Shown: positions 1 through 8,917, counted from the stretch's first letter. The stretch: 33,436 nucleotides of DNA from Staphylococcus arlettae (GCF_002902345.1 NZ_PPQB01000023.1:32843-66278), one strand, 5' to 3'. The notes: a model not told the origin generated them from the sequence alone. Numbers and translations are program-made.

Positions 1-1
1 A

Positions 2-109
2 CTGCCAACAGGATATAGGTTATATGTACCAGATGATTTGATAGGTCGACATTATCTCCTACTAAGTAAATATACGAAAAAGCACTATTATTTTGACAAA
101 ACTATATAA
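2..109 (+). CDS. C-terminal end of an unidentified protein (partial)
   Basis: The window opens inside an open frame that reads 35 codons from position 2 to a TAA at 107-109. The tail is rich in Tyr, Lys and Leu and ends in Asp-Lys-Thr-Ile. I do not recognise the family from so short a piece. It is supported as a real gene end because a hairpin plus T-run on the same strand follows about 55 bases later (165-202), as expected of a terminator. The other two forward frames are closed by stops within the first 40 bases. The gene starts outside the window, so its function cannot be judged here. Confidence 0.5.
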   Translation: MPTGYRLYVPDDLIGRHYLLLSKYTKKHYYFDKTI

Positions 110-164
110 GTAGAAAATAAACAAACCCTTCGCAAATTAATTCAAAGGATTTGTTTACGTTATG

Positions 165-202
165 GAGGCTAGAACATCATTGCTTTGTTCTAGTCTCTTT
201 TC
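165..202 (+). terminator. Rho-independent terminator of the partial left-edge gene
   Basis: A 12-bp stem (165-176 with 186-197, one G-U pair) closes a 9-base loop and runs into TCTCTTTT. A weaker imperfect stem lies just upstream (119-130 with 145-156, one mismatch). The T-run on the plus strand suits termination of the gene ending at 109. Confidence 0.7.
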
Positions 203-326
203 ATATAGGCAGTAGCTGACTAGCTTTGAAAATGCGCTTCGAACCAAGCTTGTTTCAAAGCTAGTCATCCTTGCCGGGGTGGGACAACGAAATCATTTTT
301 CCAAAATCAGATTTCTATCCCACTCC
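195..326 (-). repeat. Intergenic hairpin repeat, copy 1
   Basis: This is the first of two near-identical tandem copies, with a period of about 148 bases. It contains a perfect 13-bp inverted repeat (218-230 with 254-266) and a second long hairpin whose base is GGGGTGGGA (277-285) against TCCCACTCC (318-326), with GAAATC/GATTTC inside. Read on the minus strand it begins GGAGTGGGATAG, the same orientation as the hisIE gene. It has no credible coding capacity. GTGGGA-rich intergenic hairpin repeats of this kind are common in staphylococcal genomes; their role is unsettled. Confidence 0.8.
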
Positions 327-342
327 ATATTTTATTCTAAAC

Positions 343-474
343 CTCTTTTCATATGGGGCAGTAGCTGACTGCATTGAAAATGCGCTTCGAACCAAGCTTG
401 TTTCAAAGCTAGTCATCCTTGCCGGGGTGGGACAACGAAATCATTTTTCCAAAATCAGATTTCTATCCCACTCC
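343..474 (-). repeat. Intergenic hairpin repeat, copy 2 (directly after hisIE)
   Basis: This second tandem copy starts 7 bases beyond the hisIE stop codon, read on the minus strand. It matches copy 1 almost throughout; the main difference is GACTGCATTG at 366-375 in place of GACTAGCTTTG, which weakens the perfect inner hairpin of copy 1. The GTGGGA/TCCCAC hairpin is intact. By hand alignment about 91 of 99 bases match the inverted copy at the right edge of the window. Its position suggests it forms the 3' end of the his transcript. Confidence 0.8.
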
Positions 475-481
475 CTTGAAC

Positions 482-1111
482 TTACCAATTGTCTATATCA
501 GAACGCTCTCCTTTAAAGTTGTTGGACTTTTTATGGCGTTCTGCAAGTACTTGTTCCACAGATGCAAAGTCGATATCTAAAGCTTGCAACAAGACAAATA
601 AATGATAAAGTAAGTCAGCAGTTTCGTTGGTTACTTCATTTTTATCTTGTTTCATACTACCAATAACTACTTCAAATGCTTCTTCACCAAACTTTTTCGT
701 GATTTTTTCTAGTCCTTCTGCTAATAAATATTTAGTATATGAATTGTTTTTAGTAGAGTTTAAACTGTCGACAATTGTTTCTGCTAGGTTTTGTACATAA
801 AATGGTACTGTAGTATTGAAACAACTTTGGCTGCCTGTATGACAAGTTGGTCCATTAGGTTTGACTTCAATTAATAAAGTATCTTGATCACAATCTAAAT
901 GCATTGAAACAACCTCTTGAGTATGGCCAGATGTTTCGCCTTTAACCCATAAACGTTCTTTAGAACGTGAATAGAAACAGACAATTTGATCAGCGATGGT
1001 TTTATCATAAGCAGCTTTATCCATATAACCTAACATTAATACTTGCTTAGTAGTGCTATCTTGTAAAATTACTGGGAGTAACCCTTTACTAAAATCTGGT
1101 TGTTGGGTCAT
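482..1111 (-). CDS. hisIE: HisIE, bifunctional phosphoribosyl-AMP cyclohydrolase / phosphoribosyl-ATP pyrophosphatase
   Basis: This enzyme catalyses steps 2 and 3 of histidine synthesis: pyrophosphate removal from PR-ATP (HisE) and ring opening of PR-AMP (HisI). The 209-residue product has the HisI domain first (about 1-105), with metal-site cysteines at 74, 90 and 97 in DCDQD and CHTGSQSC. The HisE domain follows (about 110-209), with the acidic run KKFGEEAFEV and the NETADLLYH helix. I chose the ATG at 1111 because it overlaps the hisF stop as ATGA and sits 11 bases after AGGAGGT; a longer in-frame start at 1141 lies inside hisF and would add an uncharacteristic Arg-rich leader. It is the last gene of the operon. 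Two repeat copies follow instead of a classical U-tract terminator. Confidence 0.96.
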   Translation of the reverse strand: MTQQPDFSKGLLPVILQDSTTKQVLMLGYMDKAAYDKTIADQIVCFYSRSKERLWVKGETSGHTQEVVSMHLDCDQDTLLIEVKPNGPTCHTGSQSCFNTTVPFYVQNLAETIVDSLNSTKNNSYTKYLLAEGLEKITKKFGEEAFEVVIGSMKQDKNEVTNETADLLYHLFVLLQALDIDFASVEQVLAERHKKSNNFKGERSDIDNW

Positions 1112-1866
1112 CGTACTGGAATACCTCCTTCTGACATACATGTTTTAATCTCATCTACGGTAGTTTCTTTATCATGTAATATACTCGCAGCTAACCCTGC
1201 AGAGACATCTGTTTGTTTAAATAAATCAACAAAATGACTCGGTTTGCCGCCACCACCTGAGGCGATAATTGGAATGTTAACGCGTTGTTCAATTTCATGT
1301 AAATGTGTGACATCAAAGCCTTGTTTCATACCGTCATGTGTCATACTTGTAATCAATAACTCTCCTGCACCTAAAGCTTCAACTTCTTGCACCCAATCAT
1401 ATACACGTTTGTTAGTGCGCTGTTTACCACCATGTGTGTAGCAATAATAGTCTTCGAGTTCAGAGTCATAGTTACTATCAATCGCTATACAAATACATTG
1501 GCTACCAAATTTATTACTCGCTTCTTTGATAAATTGTGGGTTTTTTAAAGCACTAGAATTTAGAGATACTTTGTCAGCACCATGATTAAGTAATTGAGAA
1601 ATGTCATCTAATGTTGATATGCCACCACCAACAGTTAATGGTATGAAAAGTTTGGCGGCTGTCTCTTGGATGACATCTAATACTAAATCATGTCCTGCTT
1701 CTGTTCGTGAAATATCTAAAAAGACTAATTCATCAGCACCTTGATCATTATAATAGAGTGCATAATCTACAGGGTTACCAATATCGCGTAAGCCTTTAAA
1801 TTGAATACCTTTTACAACACGTCCATCTTTAACATCTAAACAAGGAATGATTCTTTTTTTTATCAT
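1108..1866 (-). CDS. hisF: HisF, imidazole glycerol phosphate synthase cyclase subunit
   Basis: HisF pairs with HisH and uses the ammonia HisH releases to convert PRFAR to imidazole glycerol phosphate plus AICAR. The 252-residue (beta-alpha)8 barrel begins [20 protein letters not shown]; the two catalytic aspartates are Asp11 and Asp130 (in CIAIDSN). Phosphate-binding glycine loops TVGGGI and IASGGGG are visible. The start at 1866 overlaps the hisA stop as ATGA and follows GGGAGGG. An in-frame upstream start at 1881 would add five residues not typical of the family. It overlaps hisIE by 4 bases, so translational coupling is likely. Confidence 0.97.
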   Translation of the reverse strand: MIKKRIIPCLDVKDGRVVKGIQFKGLRDIGNPVDYALYYNDQGADELVFLDISRTEAGHDLVLDVIQETAAKLFIPLTVGGGISTLDDISQLLNHGADKVSLNSSALKNPQFIKEASNKFGSQCICIAIDSNYDSELEDYYCYTHGGKQRTNKRVYDWVQEVEALGAGELLITSMTHDGMKQGFDVTHLHEIEQRVNIPIIASGGGGKPSHFVDLFKQTDVSAGLAASILHDKETTVDEIKTCMSEGGIPVR

Positions 1867-2567
1867 TTTAAGCCCTCCCAAAATTCTGGTTTGTGTGCGG
1901 CTTTTCCTACAATGGCAGCATCGACGCCTAACTGTTCTAATTGTGTTAAGTCATCTTGATTTCTAATGCCTCCCGATGCAATAACAGGTATGTTAGTTTG
2001 ACTGGCAAGCTTTCCTGTTATTTCAAAATTTGGTCCTGCCATTCGTCCATCTTTGGAAATGTCAGTATAGATAATACCTGCTAATGGCAAGTCATTGATT
2101 TGTTCCAAAAATTCAAAAAGGTCCAGTTGTGCATCTTGTTCCCAACCATTAATCTTAATAGCTTGTTTATAAGCATCGATGGAAAGGCAAATACGATGTG
2201 GGAAAGTATGTGTTATTTCAATTAGCCATTCAACATCTTGAATAGCCTTTGTCCCCACAATACAAAAATCAATACCATCATTAAAATATGTGTTAATTGT
2301 ATCTACAGTACGGATGCCACCGCCTACTTCCATAGGTTTTTCAGTTAATTGTCTTAAAGTATGAATATAGTCATGTTCAATTGCTGATTGTGCTTTAGCA
2401 CCAATTAAATCAACAATATGAATACGGTCTACACAGTCAAATTGACTATAAAACTTAATACTTTCTTCGGCACTTTTGGCCATTTTTTCCTCAGAATCAT
2501 ATTTACCTTCTGTTAGTCTGACGCTTGTTGCATTGATTAAATCAATTGCTGGCCAAAGTTTGATCAT
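1863..2567 (-). CDS. hisA: HisA, ProFAR isomerase
   Basis: HisA is the cytoplasmic isomerase that opens the ribose of ProFAR to give PRFAR, the substrate of HisF/HisH. The 234-residue protein is a (beta-alpha)8 barrel homologous to HisF. Likely catalytic aspartates are Asp9 (PAIDL), Asp131 (SIDAY) and Asp169 (YTDISKDG); phosphate loops VGGGIRT and IASGGIR are present. The usual DxKxGKxVRL motif is replaced by [10 protein letters not shown], a variation I regard as staphylococcal rather than a defect. It overlaps hisH upstream by 26 bases and hisF downstream by 4. Confidence 0.96.
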   Translation of the reverse strand: MIKLWPAIDLINATSVRLTEGKYDSEEKMAKSAEESIKFYSQFDCVDRIHIVDLIGAKAQSAIEHDYIHTLRQLTEKPMEVGGGIRTVDTINTYFNDGIDFCIVGTKAIQDVEWLIEITHTFPHRICLSIDAYKQAIKINGWEQDAQLDLFEFLEQINDLPLAGIIYTDISKDGRMAGPNFEITGKLASQTNIPVIASGGIRNQDDLTQLEQLGVDAAIVGKAAHKPEFWEGLK

Positions 2568-3138
2568 TTGAAAATCCTCCTTGAAGTGCTTGGTTTAAAA
2601 TTGAAAGGCCATACATACCACTTTTTTCAGGATGGAATTGTATACCGGTAAAATTTTTATATTGAACAATTGCAGGTATTAGGGTGCCGTAATCAGCATA
2701 TGCAACTACATAGGGTGACATCTCCGCTTGATAAGAGTGCACAAAATAAACATCTTTATTTAATGTAGGTATAGAGCTACTTAAGTTATTCCAGCCCAAA
2801 TGTGGTACAGGGTAGGTGGTCTTAATTGGTGTCACTATACCGGGAATTAATTTCAAACCATCAACATCACCTTCAGCGCTATGCTCATACATTAATTGCA
2901 TACCTAAGCAAATACCAATAACTGGAATATTAGTAATTTGTTGTAATGTAGTTATTAAATTTCGAGATGCTATAGCTTGCATGGCATCTCGAAAATGACC
3001 TACGCCTGGTAAAATAATCGCATCGGCTTGACTAATTTCAGAAGGTTGATCAGTAAGTATTGAATTGTAACCCAAATGTTCAACTGCACGTTGGATATTT
3101 TTGATATTGCCTAAGCCATAGTCAATAATTGCGATCAT
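2542..3138 (-). CDS. hisH: HisH, imidazole glycerol phosphate synthase glutaminase subunit
   Basis: This is the class I glutamine amidotransferase that supplies ammonia to HisF. In the 198-residue product the catalytic triad is visible as Cys77 (GICLGMQLM), His169 and Glu171 (QFHPEKS). The N-terminus [11 protein letters not shown] and the PGVGHF loop are family hallmarks. The start ATG overlaps the hisB stop (ATGA). The C-terminal tail after the glutaminase core (about residues 188-198) is encoded in the stretch overlapping hisA. Equal expression of HisH and HisF fits their tight placement, although hisA lies between them. Confidence 0.96.
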   Translation of the reverse strand: MIAIIDYGLGNIKNIQRAVEHLGYNSILTDQPSEISQADAIILPGVGHFRDAMQAIASRNLITTLQQITNIPVIGICLGMQLMYEHSAEGDVDGLKLIPGIVTPIKTTYPVPHLGWNNLSSSIPTLNKDVYFVHSYQAEMSPYVVAYADYGTLIPAIVQYKNFTGIQFHPEKSGMYGLSILNQALQGGFSNDQTLASN

Positions 3139-3713
3139 TCAATCACGCCCTTGGATGACGGGATGCCTTGGTAATCATTCGCTGTCAGTGCTGATTTTAA
3201 TGCACGTGCAAATGATTTGAAAATTGCTTCAATTTCATGGTGAGTGTTCCCACCTCTAATTAAATCAATATGCGTCGTTAATCGAGCATTTATGACAAAT
3301 GCTCGAAAGAACTCTTCTACAAGCTCAGTGTCAAAAGTGCCTACTTTTTCCTTGCTTAAAGTTGCATTAAAAGATAAATAAGGGCGACCACTAATATCAA
3401 TTACGGTACGTGCAAGTGTTTCGTCCATTGGCACGTAGCTCGCAGCATAACGTTGGAATGTAGTTTTGTCTTTGACCATTTCTAATAGCAATTGACCGAG
3501 TACAATACCGATGTCTTCAGTAACATGGTGATCATCTACTTCAATATCACCATTTGCTTCTATATTCAGCGTAAGTTTGCTGTGAAATGAAAATAAAGTC
3601 AGCATATGATCTAGAAAACCAACACCTGTTTTGATATTACTAGGTGCATTATCATCTGATAATGTGATTTCTAATTTTGTTTCAGCTGTATTACGCGTTT
3701 TTTGATAGTTCAT
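3135..3713 (-). CDS. hisB: HisB, imidazoleglycerol-phosphate dehydratase (monofunctional)
   Basis: HisB converts imidazole glycerol phosphate to imidazole acetol phosphate. The 192-residue length is that of the dehydratase alone. It lacks the N-terminal histidinol-phosphatase domain of the enterobacterial bifunctional HisB. Metal-binding histidine motifs are present: His62-His63 in DDHHVTED and the later NTHHEIEAIFK, each within one half of the internally duplicated fold. No other phosphatase gene is in this operon, so histidinol-phosphate phosphatase must be encoded elsewhere. The 5' end overlaps hisC by 23 bases and the 3' end overlaps hisH by 4. Confidence 0.96.
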   Translation of the reverse strand: MNYQKTRNTAETKLEITLSDDNAPSNIKTGVGFLDHMLTLFSFHSKLTLNIEANGDIEVDDHHVTEDIGIVLGQLLLEMVKDKTTFQRYAASYVPMDETLARTVIDISGRPYLSFNATLSKEKVGTFDTELVEEFFRAFVINARLTTHIDLIRGGNTHHEIEAIFKSFARALKSALTANDYQGIPSSKGVIE

Positions 3714-4695
3714 AGTCTTGCCTCCAGTCTTTGATAAGTTGCGCTAAAGTATTTAATTGCTCATCTGTAGCAATGGAATAGCGTACATAGTCTTGCATTA
3801 TAGTTTCGTCGTAGAAACGTGGTAAAAAACCGTGTTGGTAAATATATTGTCCTAATGATTCAGCTGCTTCTCCTTGTGTTAACACAAAGTTTGTCGCAGA
3901 TGAGAAAATAGTCATCAAATGTGAAACTTCTTGATTTAACATATCACGTAACCGTTGTGCCAAATAGCGTTGATGATTAATAAACTGTTTTGTTTGCTCA
4001 GGGCGTTCAAACATATATAATGCTATTTTTAGTGTAACTGTATTTAATGGATATGGATGTTCGATTTGTTTGATTTTAGCAATCGTTGAAGCTGTACTAA
4101 TCAATACGCCTAAGCGCAAGCCAGCCAAACCAAATGCTTTTGATAGTGTACGCATTTGTAATACATGATCTACTTTCTCAAAGCTATAGGCAGTGCCAAA
4201 ATCCAGATACGCTTCATCAATCACAAAGTAGCCACCTATAGCATACATTTTATCAGCAATAGCTTGTAAAAATACCGAATCGTATTGTTTACCTGTTGGG
4301 TTGTGCGGATTGCTCATAATAAAAAATGCAGGTCGTACTTCTTCTATTCGTTGTAAGATTGTGTCTAAGTCGAATGTTAGATTAGCTTGTGCTTCAACAA
4401 AATGAATAGGGCGTTTGACTTGGGCAGCATATGCCTGGTACATAAAAAAGTCTGGATTAAGTGTTAACACTGGCCCGTCAGGCATAATTAGCATAAGTTT
4501 TTGAATCAATTCATCTGACCCATTACCAGCGATAATTTGTTCAGCTTGGAAGTGATAAAAATCGGCATAAGCTCGTTTGAATTGTTCATATTCTGCATCA
4601 GGATAAAAGTTAAAAGCAGAATCATTAATAATAGTCGCCAGTTGACTTTCAGATAACGGCCGTAGTGGACTTTCATTTTTGTTTATTCTAATCAT
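3691..4695 (-). CDS. hisC: HisC, histidinol-phosphate aminotransferase
   Basis: HisC is a PLP-dependent class I/II aminotransferase that turns imidazole acetol phosphate plus glutamate into histidinol phosphate. The 334-residue product shows NPHNPTG (128-134), Asp160 in VIDEAY and the PLP lysine Lys186 in RTLSKAFGLAG, with the downstream arginine of LAGLRLG. I chose the ATG at 4695 because AAAGGAG lies 7 bases upstream. The ATG at 4701 has only one base after that site, and farther in-frame starts lie deep inside hisD. It overlaps the hisD 3' end by 8 bases. It is a little shorter than the 350-residue enzymes of other bacteria. Confidence 0.94.
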   Translation of the reverse strand: MIRINKNESPLRPLSESQLATIINDSAFNFYPDAEYEQFKRAYADFYHFQAEQIIAGNGSDELIQKLMLIMPDGPVLTLNPDFFMYQAYAAQVKRPIHFVEAQANLTFDLDTILQRIEEVRPAFFIMSNPHNPTGKQYDSVFLQAIADKMYAIGGYFVIDEAYLDFGTAYSFEKVDHVLQMRTLSKAFGLAGLRLGVLISTASTIAKIKQIEHPYPLNTVTLKIALYMFERPEQTKQFINHQRYLAQRLRDMLNQEVSHLMTIFSSATNFVLTQGEAAESLGQYIYQHGFLPRFYDETIMQDYVRYSIATDEQLNTLAQLIKDWRQDYELSKNA

Positions 4696-5953
4696 TGTCA
4701 TACTCCTTTGATGTACGAATAGTAATAGATTGTTCATGATTATAAAGCTGTTCCGTATGTGCAATTGTTTTTGCACTTTGCTGTATATCATTAAATGTCT
4801 TTTGCGATAGGTTGATTACGGAATGGCGTGTTAAAAAATCATTGACCGATAATCCATTAGTGAAACGAGCATTTTGATTTGTTGGCAAGACATGACTCGG
4901 TCCAGCCACATAATCACCAATCACTTCAGGTGAATAGTGGCCTAAGAATAATGCGCCAACAGAGCGAACATGGTGTAAGTACTCTTCTGGATTTTGTGTT
5001 TGAATAGAAGCGTGTTCAGGTGCAATTGTATTCATGATATCGCATGCCTCAGTAAAATCGTTTGCCACAACTAAATAATGGTTTTGCGTTAAGCTTGCTT
5101 TAACAATATCTTGGCGTTCAATTTGAGTAAGTGTCGCTTGGATTTTATCTTCTAGTCTTTTCAACAATGAAATATCTTCACTAATAACAAATGTACGTGC
5201 TAATTCATCATGTTCCGCTTGTGCAAAGACATCGTAAGTGACTGCATCTAAATCTGCTGTGTCATCGATGATAAGGGCAATTTCACTTGGACCAGCAATT
5301 TGATCGATACCAACATTACCGAATAAGTATTTTTTAGCATACGCTACGAATTGATTTCCGGGACCAACAATTTTATCAACTTGAGGTATAGTTGCTGTAC
5401 CATAAGTTAAAGCAGCGATACTTTGCGCACCTCCTACTTGATATACTGAAGTTACACCAGTAATATAACAAGCAGCAAGAACAACATCAGGGATACCTTC
5501 TTGTTGTGGAGGTGTAACAACTACAATGTTTTTGACTCCAGCGACTTTGGCTAAAGTTGCTGTCATTAAAACAGTAGATGGATAACTTGCTTTGCCTCCC
5601 GGTACATAAATACCAACACTCTCTAAAGGATGATACAATTCATAACATTCATCTTGGCCTTTACGTTCTTCCCATTTAATAGATTGTTGGAATGCTTCGA
5701 TGCGCTGATGACTTTGTTGTAAAGCACGCTTTAAATCCTCATCTATGCGTGCATAGGCAGCCTCAATCTCTGCATTAGATATTTTGAGCTCTGGATTATC
5801 GACATGATCAAATTGTTTATTATATTGCAGTAAAGCACGGTCGCCATGTTTTTTGACATTGTCACAAATGTCTTTAACTATCGAATATAAATCTTCATTC
5901 AAAGAAGCGGTTTCTGATAAAGTATTAAAAAATGTTTCTTTATTTAAGATCAA
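4688..5953 (-). CDS. hisD: HisD, histidinol dehydrogenase
   Basis: HisD performs the last two steps, oxidising L-histidinol to L-histidine with two NAD+. The 421-residue protein carries all the residues expected from the E. coli enzyme at a constant offset: zinc ligands Gln245 and His248 (QAEHDE), Asp346 (GDYVAGPSH) and His405, and the catalytic pair Glu312-His313 (APEHAS). The YVPGG and [12 protein letters not shown] segments are typical. Its start lies within the last codons of hisG (14-base overlap), so translation is probably coupled. Full length, no defect seen. Confidence 0.97.
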   Translation of the reverse strand: MILNKETFFNTLSETASLNEDLYSIVKDICDNVKKHGDRALLQYNKQFDHVDNPELKISNAEIEAAYARIDEDLKRALQQSHQRIEAFQQSIKWEERKGQDECYELYHPLESVGIYVPGGKASYPSTVLMTATLAKVAGVKNIVVVTPPQQEGIPDVVLAACYITGVTSVYQVGGAQSIAALTYGTATIPQVDKIVGPGNQFVAYAKKYLFGNVGIDQIAGPSEIALIIDDTADLDAVTYDVFAQAEHDELARTFVISEDISLLKRLEDKIQATLTQIERQDIVKASLTQNHYLVVANDFTEACDIMNTIAPEHASIQTQNPEEYLHHVRSVGALFLGHYSPEVIGDYVAGPSHVLPTNQNARFTNGLSVNDFLTRHSVINLSQKTFNDIQQSAKTIAHTEQLYNHEQSITIRTSKEYDND

Positions 5954-6557
5954 TGACTGATACCTCCAATCGTTTGATTAAGCCTTCGATTTCTGTTGAT
6001 TTTTTAAAGTAGGCTTGTTTATTAGTAATAAGTTTGGCATTGATAGGTTTAATAGTCTCTTTTTCAACAAGTCCATTTGATTTTAATGTAGTACCAGTTT
6101 GCACAATATCTACAATACCGTCTACCATATCAACAAGACAGGCAAGTTCTATCGATCCAGACAGTTTAACTAATTCTACATCCATACCTTGAGCTTCAAA
6201 ATATTGACGTGCAGTTTGCATATAAGAAGTTGCGACTTTAGTAAACTCAGTTGTTTCGGGTTTAGCAGCTAATGAAAAGTGACATTCACCAAATGGTAAA
6301 TCTAATAAATTATTAATAGTGTAATTGCCTTCTTCTAAAATATCGCTACCTACAATTCCTACATCAGCAACGCCTTGTTCTACATAAATAGGGACATCGC
6401 TACCTTTAACTAACACAAATTGAATGTCGTTGACCGTAATTAATAATTGGCGTTCACGGTTTTCTAAAGCATTCACGATAGCTTGTTCATTTTTATTTGC
6501 TAAATAACTTATAAAACTTTTTAATAATCTTCCTTTTGCGAGTGCAACGGTAAGCAT
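5940..6557 (-). CDS. hisG: HisG, ATP phosphoribosyltransferase, short form
   Basis: HisG catalyses the first, committed step, joining ATP and PRPP. At 205 residues it is the short form, which lacks the C-terminal regulatory ACT-like domain and needs HisZ as partner for activity and histidine feedback. The PRPP-binding loop is [10 protein letters not shown] (154-163), and the N-terminal LAKGRL motif is present. hisZ lies 18 bases upstream in the same operon, as expected for the hetero-octameric enzyme. An ATG close behind a GGAGAG-type site marks the start. Confidence 0.96.
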   Translation of the reverse strand: MLTVALAKGRLLKSFISYLANKNEQAIVNALENRERQLLITVNDIQFVLVKGSDVPIYVEQGVADVGIVGSDILEEGNYTINNLLDLPFGECHFSLAAKPETTEFTKVATSYMQTARQYFEAQGMDVELVKLSGSIELACLVDMVDGIVDIVQTGTTLKSNGLVEKETIKPINAKLITNKQAYFKKSTEIEGLIKRLEVSVIDLK

Positions 6558-6575
6558 AATATTCTCTCCTTTAAT

Positions 6576-7394
6576 TTAAAGAATAAACCCTAATCCAAAA
6601 CCTTCTAATTCGCCTGTATAATAACCACCGGTCAATTGTTGCGCTTTGTTATGTTGCAATGTGCATGTCATAAATGCGCCCTTATAATATGAACGAGGTG
6701 GTTGAGGTGTGATATCTAGGTGAATATCAGTAACACCTAATGATTTAAAAAATTGTTCCCAACGTGTTAATGCTTGAATCGTACTATGATCTACTGTGTA
6801 AAGTTGTGTTAATAGTTTAAGTTGGTCTGTAGTTTTTGTCATTAATAATTGAACGATTGGATGTGCTGTACCTAACTGCTGAGATAATTCAGAAATGTTG
6901 CGTTCTTGTATTAACTTCAAAATTTGAGCGTTTTGTTCTTTGTCTGCTAAGAGTAAATCTATTAACTGATAGTGACCTAGAATGACGAATTCAATATCAT
7001 CTTGTAAAGTTGATTTAATAAAATCATAAAAGGTTATAAAATCATTTTGCATATCATTAATAGTAGGGTTGTAATGTTCAATACCTAATTGTGTATTAAC
7101 AATATTATCGCGAATAATAGGACCAGAATATGCCACTTTATTATTAGGTGATGGATAATTGCTATAATAACGTAATAATTGATCTGTAAAGTCGTTACGT
7201 AACGCAAAAATCTGATGGTTATGTTGCCAAAAACTTCGTTCAGTCATTTGTTGTAAATCATCTTGTGTTAATGTAGGCCACGTTAATGATTCTATAAAAC
7301 TGAAGTCCACAAGTTGATAATCTGCTTGTTCAAAATGTTTTAGAAATGCGAGTTCTTTTTCTTTATTTCTGATTAAAGTTGTTGCATTTGTCAT
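6576..7394 (-). CDS. hisZ: HisZ, ATP phosphoribosyltransferase regulatory subunit
   Basis: HisZ is a paralogue of the catalytic core of histidyl-tRNA synthetase that has lost tRNA charging and serves as the activating and histidine-sensing partner of short HisG. The 272-residue product is short for the family but has class II synthetase-like features: RNDFTDQLLRYY near 66-77 (motif 2-like region) and a C-terminal glycine-rich GGYYTGELEGFGLGF segment resembling motif 3. It is the first gene of the his operon. The start ATG follows AAAGGA at 7 bases. Divergence from HisRS is high, as usual in staphylococci; the call rests strongly on its position before short hisG. Confidence 0.88.
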   Translation of the reverse strand: MTNATTLIRNKEKELAFLKHFEQADYQLVDFSFIESLTWPTLTQDDLQQMTERSFWQHNHQIFALRNDFTDQLLRYYSNYPSPNNKVAYSGPIIRDNIVNTQLGIEHYNPTINDMQNDFITFYDFIKSTLQDDIEFVILGHYQLIDLLLADKEQNAQILKLIQERNISELSQQLGTAHPIVQLLMTKTTDQLKLLTQLYTVDHSTIQALTRWEQFFKSLGVTDIHLDITPQPPRSYYKGAFMTCTLQHNKAQQLTGGYYTGELEGFGLGFIL

Positions 7395-7457
7395 AATACC
7401 ATCCTTTGCGATTTACTTTTATTCTCTACCGAAGTAAAGGATTAAATGATAAGTTAA

Positions 7458-7486
7458 ACTTTAACATATCTATGTTTTTAATTCAA
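7458..7486 (-). promoter_or_regulatory. Candidate promoter of the his operon
   Basis: On the minus strand a -35-like TTGAAT (7481-7486) and a -10-like TAAAGT (7458-7463) are separated by 17 bases, 64 bases upstream of hisZ. Both hexamers match the consensus at four of six positions. The -35 hexamer lies inside the large palindrome at 7475-7517, so a protein bound there would block polymerase. Assigned from spacing and composition only. Confidence 0.4.
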
Positions 7487-7517
7487 TAAATATTCTGAAT
7501 ATTTATTGAATTAAAAA
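7475..7517. promoter_or_regulatory. 43-bp perfect palindrome with CodY-box-like core upstream of the his operon
   Basis: Two 21-base arms (7475-7495 and 7497-7517) are perfectly complementary around one central T. The central 15 bases (7489-7503, AATATTCTGAATATT) match 13 of 15 positions of the CodY consensus AATTTTCWGAAAATT. CodY is the GTP/branched-chain-amino-acid-responsive repressor of biosynthetic operons in Firmicutes, and his genes belong to its regulon in S. aureus. The right arm shares its A-run with the dsdA terminator next to it. Confidence 0.65.
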
Positions 7518-7561
7518 AGTGATGAAGAAATTCTGTAAGTAACAGTAAATATCTCCATCAC
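7513..7561 (-). terminator. Rho-independent terminator of dsdA
   Basis: Read on the minus strand, a 10-bp stem (7552-7561 with 7519-7528) is paired throughout if one G-U pair is allowed; on the plus strand that pair would be an A-C mismatch. An inner CTGT/ACAG stem extends it, and six T follow (7513-7518). The strand bias of the G-U pair and T-run assigns it to dsdA, 55 bases upstream. Confidence 0.75.
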
Positions 7562-7615
7562 ATTTGAACTTTAAACAAATTGTTCATACAGTTTTTGATA
7601 AGTTAAAACTTATAT

Positions 7616-8917
7616 TTAATGTGACATTAAGTTAGCACCATGTTGAATATACTCAGACATATCAGTTGCAGGGACCATATTACCACCCGTAGACCAAACT
7701 ATATGTGTAGCATTTTCAAAGTTAAATTGTTGTGATTGTTGTAAAGTTGGAATTATACCTGCAAAACCAGCAGTTGCAGAAGGTTCGACTTGAATGTGTT
7801 CATTTTTATTTAATAAGTATAAATATTTGTACATCATGTCATCTGTAACGGTAGCACATCCTAATAATATTGGCATCATGACTTCACCAACGAGTTTAGA
7901 AGGACGCGAGACTGCTAAACCATCAGCCGACGTTTTACCATCGATGCCTATATCGGTAACGACAATTTGATCATGAAGTTTTGTTATCATACCTAATGTC
8001 ATACAAGGTGCGTGAGTTGGTTCTGCAAATAAACAATGAACATGCTCACCAAAAACAGTTTTGAGGCCATAAGCAACACCTCCAGGACCACCACCTACAC
8101 CACAAGGAAGATAAACGAACAATGGATGTGTTGCATCTACCTTAATATTTTGTGCATCTAGTTGAGTCTTTAAACGTAGTGCAGCTACACTATATCCCAA
8201 AAATAAATCTGTAGAACCTTCATCATCAACGAAATGGCATGTAGGATCATCAGCAGCAGCTTTGCGTCCGTTTGCAACAGCTACCTGATAGTCTGATGTA
8301 TGTTCAATAACATTAACTCCCAGAGAACGTAAACGCGCTTTTTTCCATTCACGCGCTTCATTAGACATGTGCACATTGACATTGAAGCCTAATTTTGCAC
8401 TCATAATGCCAATACTAAGGCCTAAGTTACCTGTAGATCCTACTGCTATGGTGTATTGTGAGAATAACTGTTGATAATAGGGGGAAGATAAAATACTATA
8501 ATCATCTTCTAACGACAGGCCACCTTTTTGTTGAGCAATTGTTTCCGCAAATTTTAATACTTCGTAAATTCCACCGCGCGCTTTAATTGAACCTGAAATA
8601 GGTAATGCGTGATCACATTTTAAAAATAATGAACCCGGAATAGCAGTGTGAAAGTGATGTTCAAGCGCGCTTTGCATATTAGGGATTTCCATTAATGGGG
8701 ATTCAATTAAACCATCAGCTTCGCTTGTTTCTGGAAATACTGTTTGAATATATGAGCTGAAACGGCGTAATCGTTGTTGTGCCGCTTCTATATCACTAAG
8801 TGAAAATTGCTGTGGTGTCGTCATTCCGTAGTTCGGATTTAGCCACAATATAGGTCTATAATCTTTTAAAGATTGGAGTTCTGGATAGTGTGTTACAAGA
8901 TTGGAATAAATAGTCAT
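7616..8917 (-). CDS. dsdA: DsdA, D-serine dehydratase (D-serine ammonia-lyase)
   Basis: DsdA deaminates D-serine to pyruvate and ammonia with PLP as cofactor. The 433-residue length is typical. The PLP lysine is Lys112 in SGSIKARGG and the phosphate-binding loop is GSTGNLG (160-166); the motifs [16 protein letters not shown] and [10 protein letters not shown] are characteristic of this fold-type II enzyme. Among staphylococci, D-serine breakdown is known from S. saprophyticus, where it confers tolerance of D-serine in urine. No DsdC-type regulator or DsdX-type transporter lies beside it, unlike the E. coli locus. It has its own terminator (7513-7561), and the ppk terminator separates it from the gene upstream, so it is probably monocistronic. 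The start ATG follows GGAGGTTAATAT. Confidence 0.95.
   Translation of the reverse strand: MTIYSNLVTHYPELQSLKDYRPILWLNPNYGMTTPQQFSLSDIEAAQQRLRRFSSYIQTVFPETSEADGLIESPLMEIPNMQSALEHHFHTAIPGSLFLKCDHALPISGSIKARGGIYEVLKFAETIAQQKGGLSLEDDYSILSSPYYQQLFSQYTIAVGSTGNLGLSIGIMSAKLGFNVNVHMSNEAREWKKARLRSLGVNVIEHTSDYQVAVANGRKAAADDPTCHFVDDEGSTDLFLGYSVAALRLKTQLDAQNIKVDATHPLFVYLPCGVGGGPGGVAYGLKTVFGEHVHCLFAEPTHAPCMTLGMITKLHDQIVVTDIGIDGKTSADGLAVSRPSKLVGEVMMPILLGCATVTDDMMYKYLYLLNKNEHIQVEPSATAGFAGIIPTLQQSQQFNFENATHIVWSTGGNMVPATDMSEYIQHGANLMSH

Noticed and set aside
195..474. CRISPR array at the left edge
   Set aside because: Only two long units with a 148-base period and no unique spacers; no cas genes in the window.
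271..516. 81-codon plus-strand frame across the left-edge repeats
   Set aside because: It translates the tandem hairpin repeats twice, has no ribosome site and runs into the 3' end of hisIE.
7519..7561. Possible T-box or his leader upstream of hisZ
   Set aside because: No T-box consensus is seen, and the strong hairpin here is explained as the dsdA terminator by strand-specific G-U pairing and a T-run.
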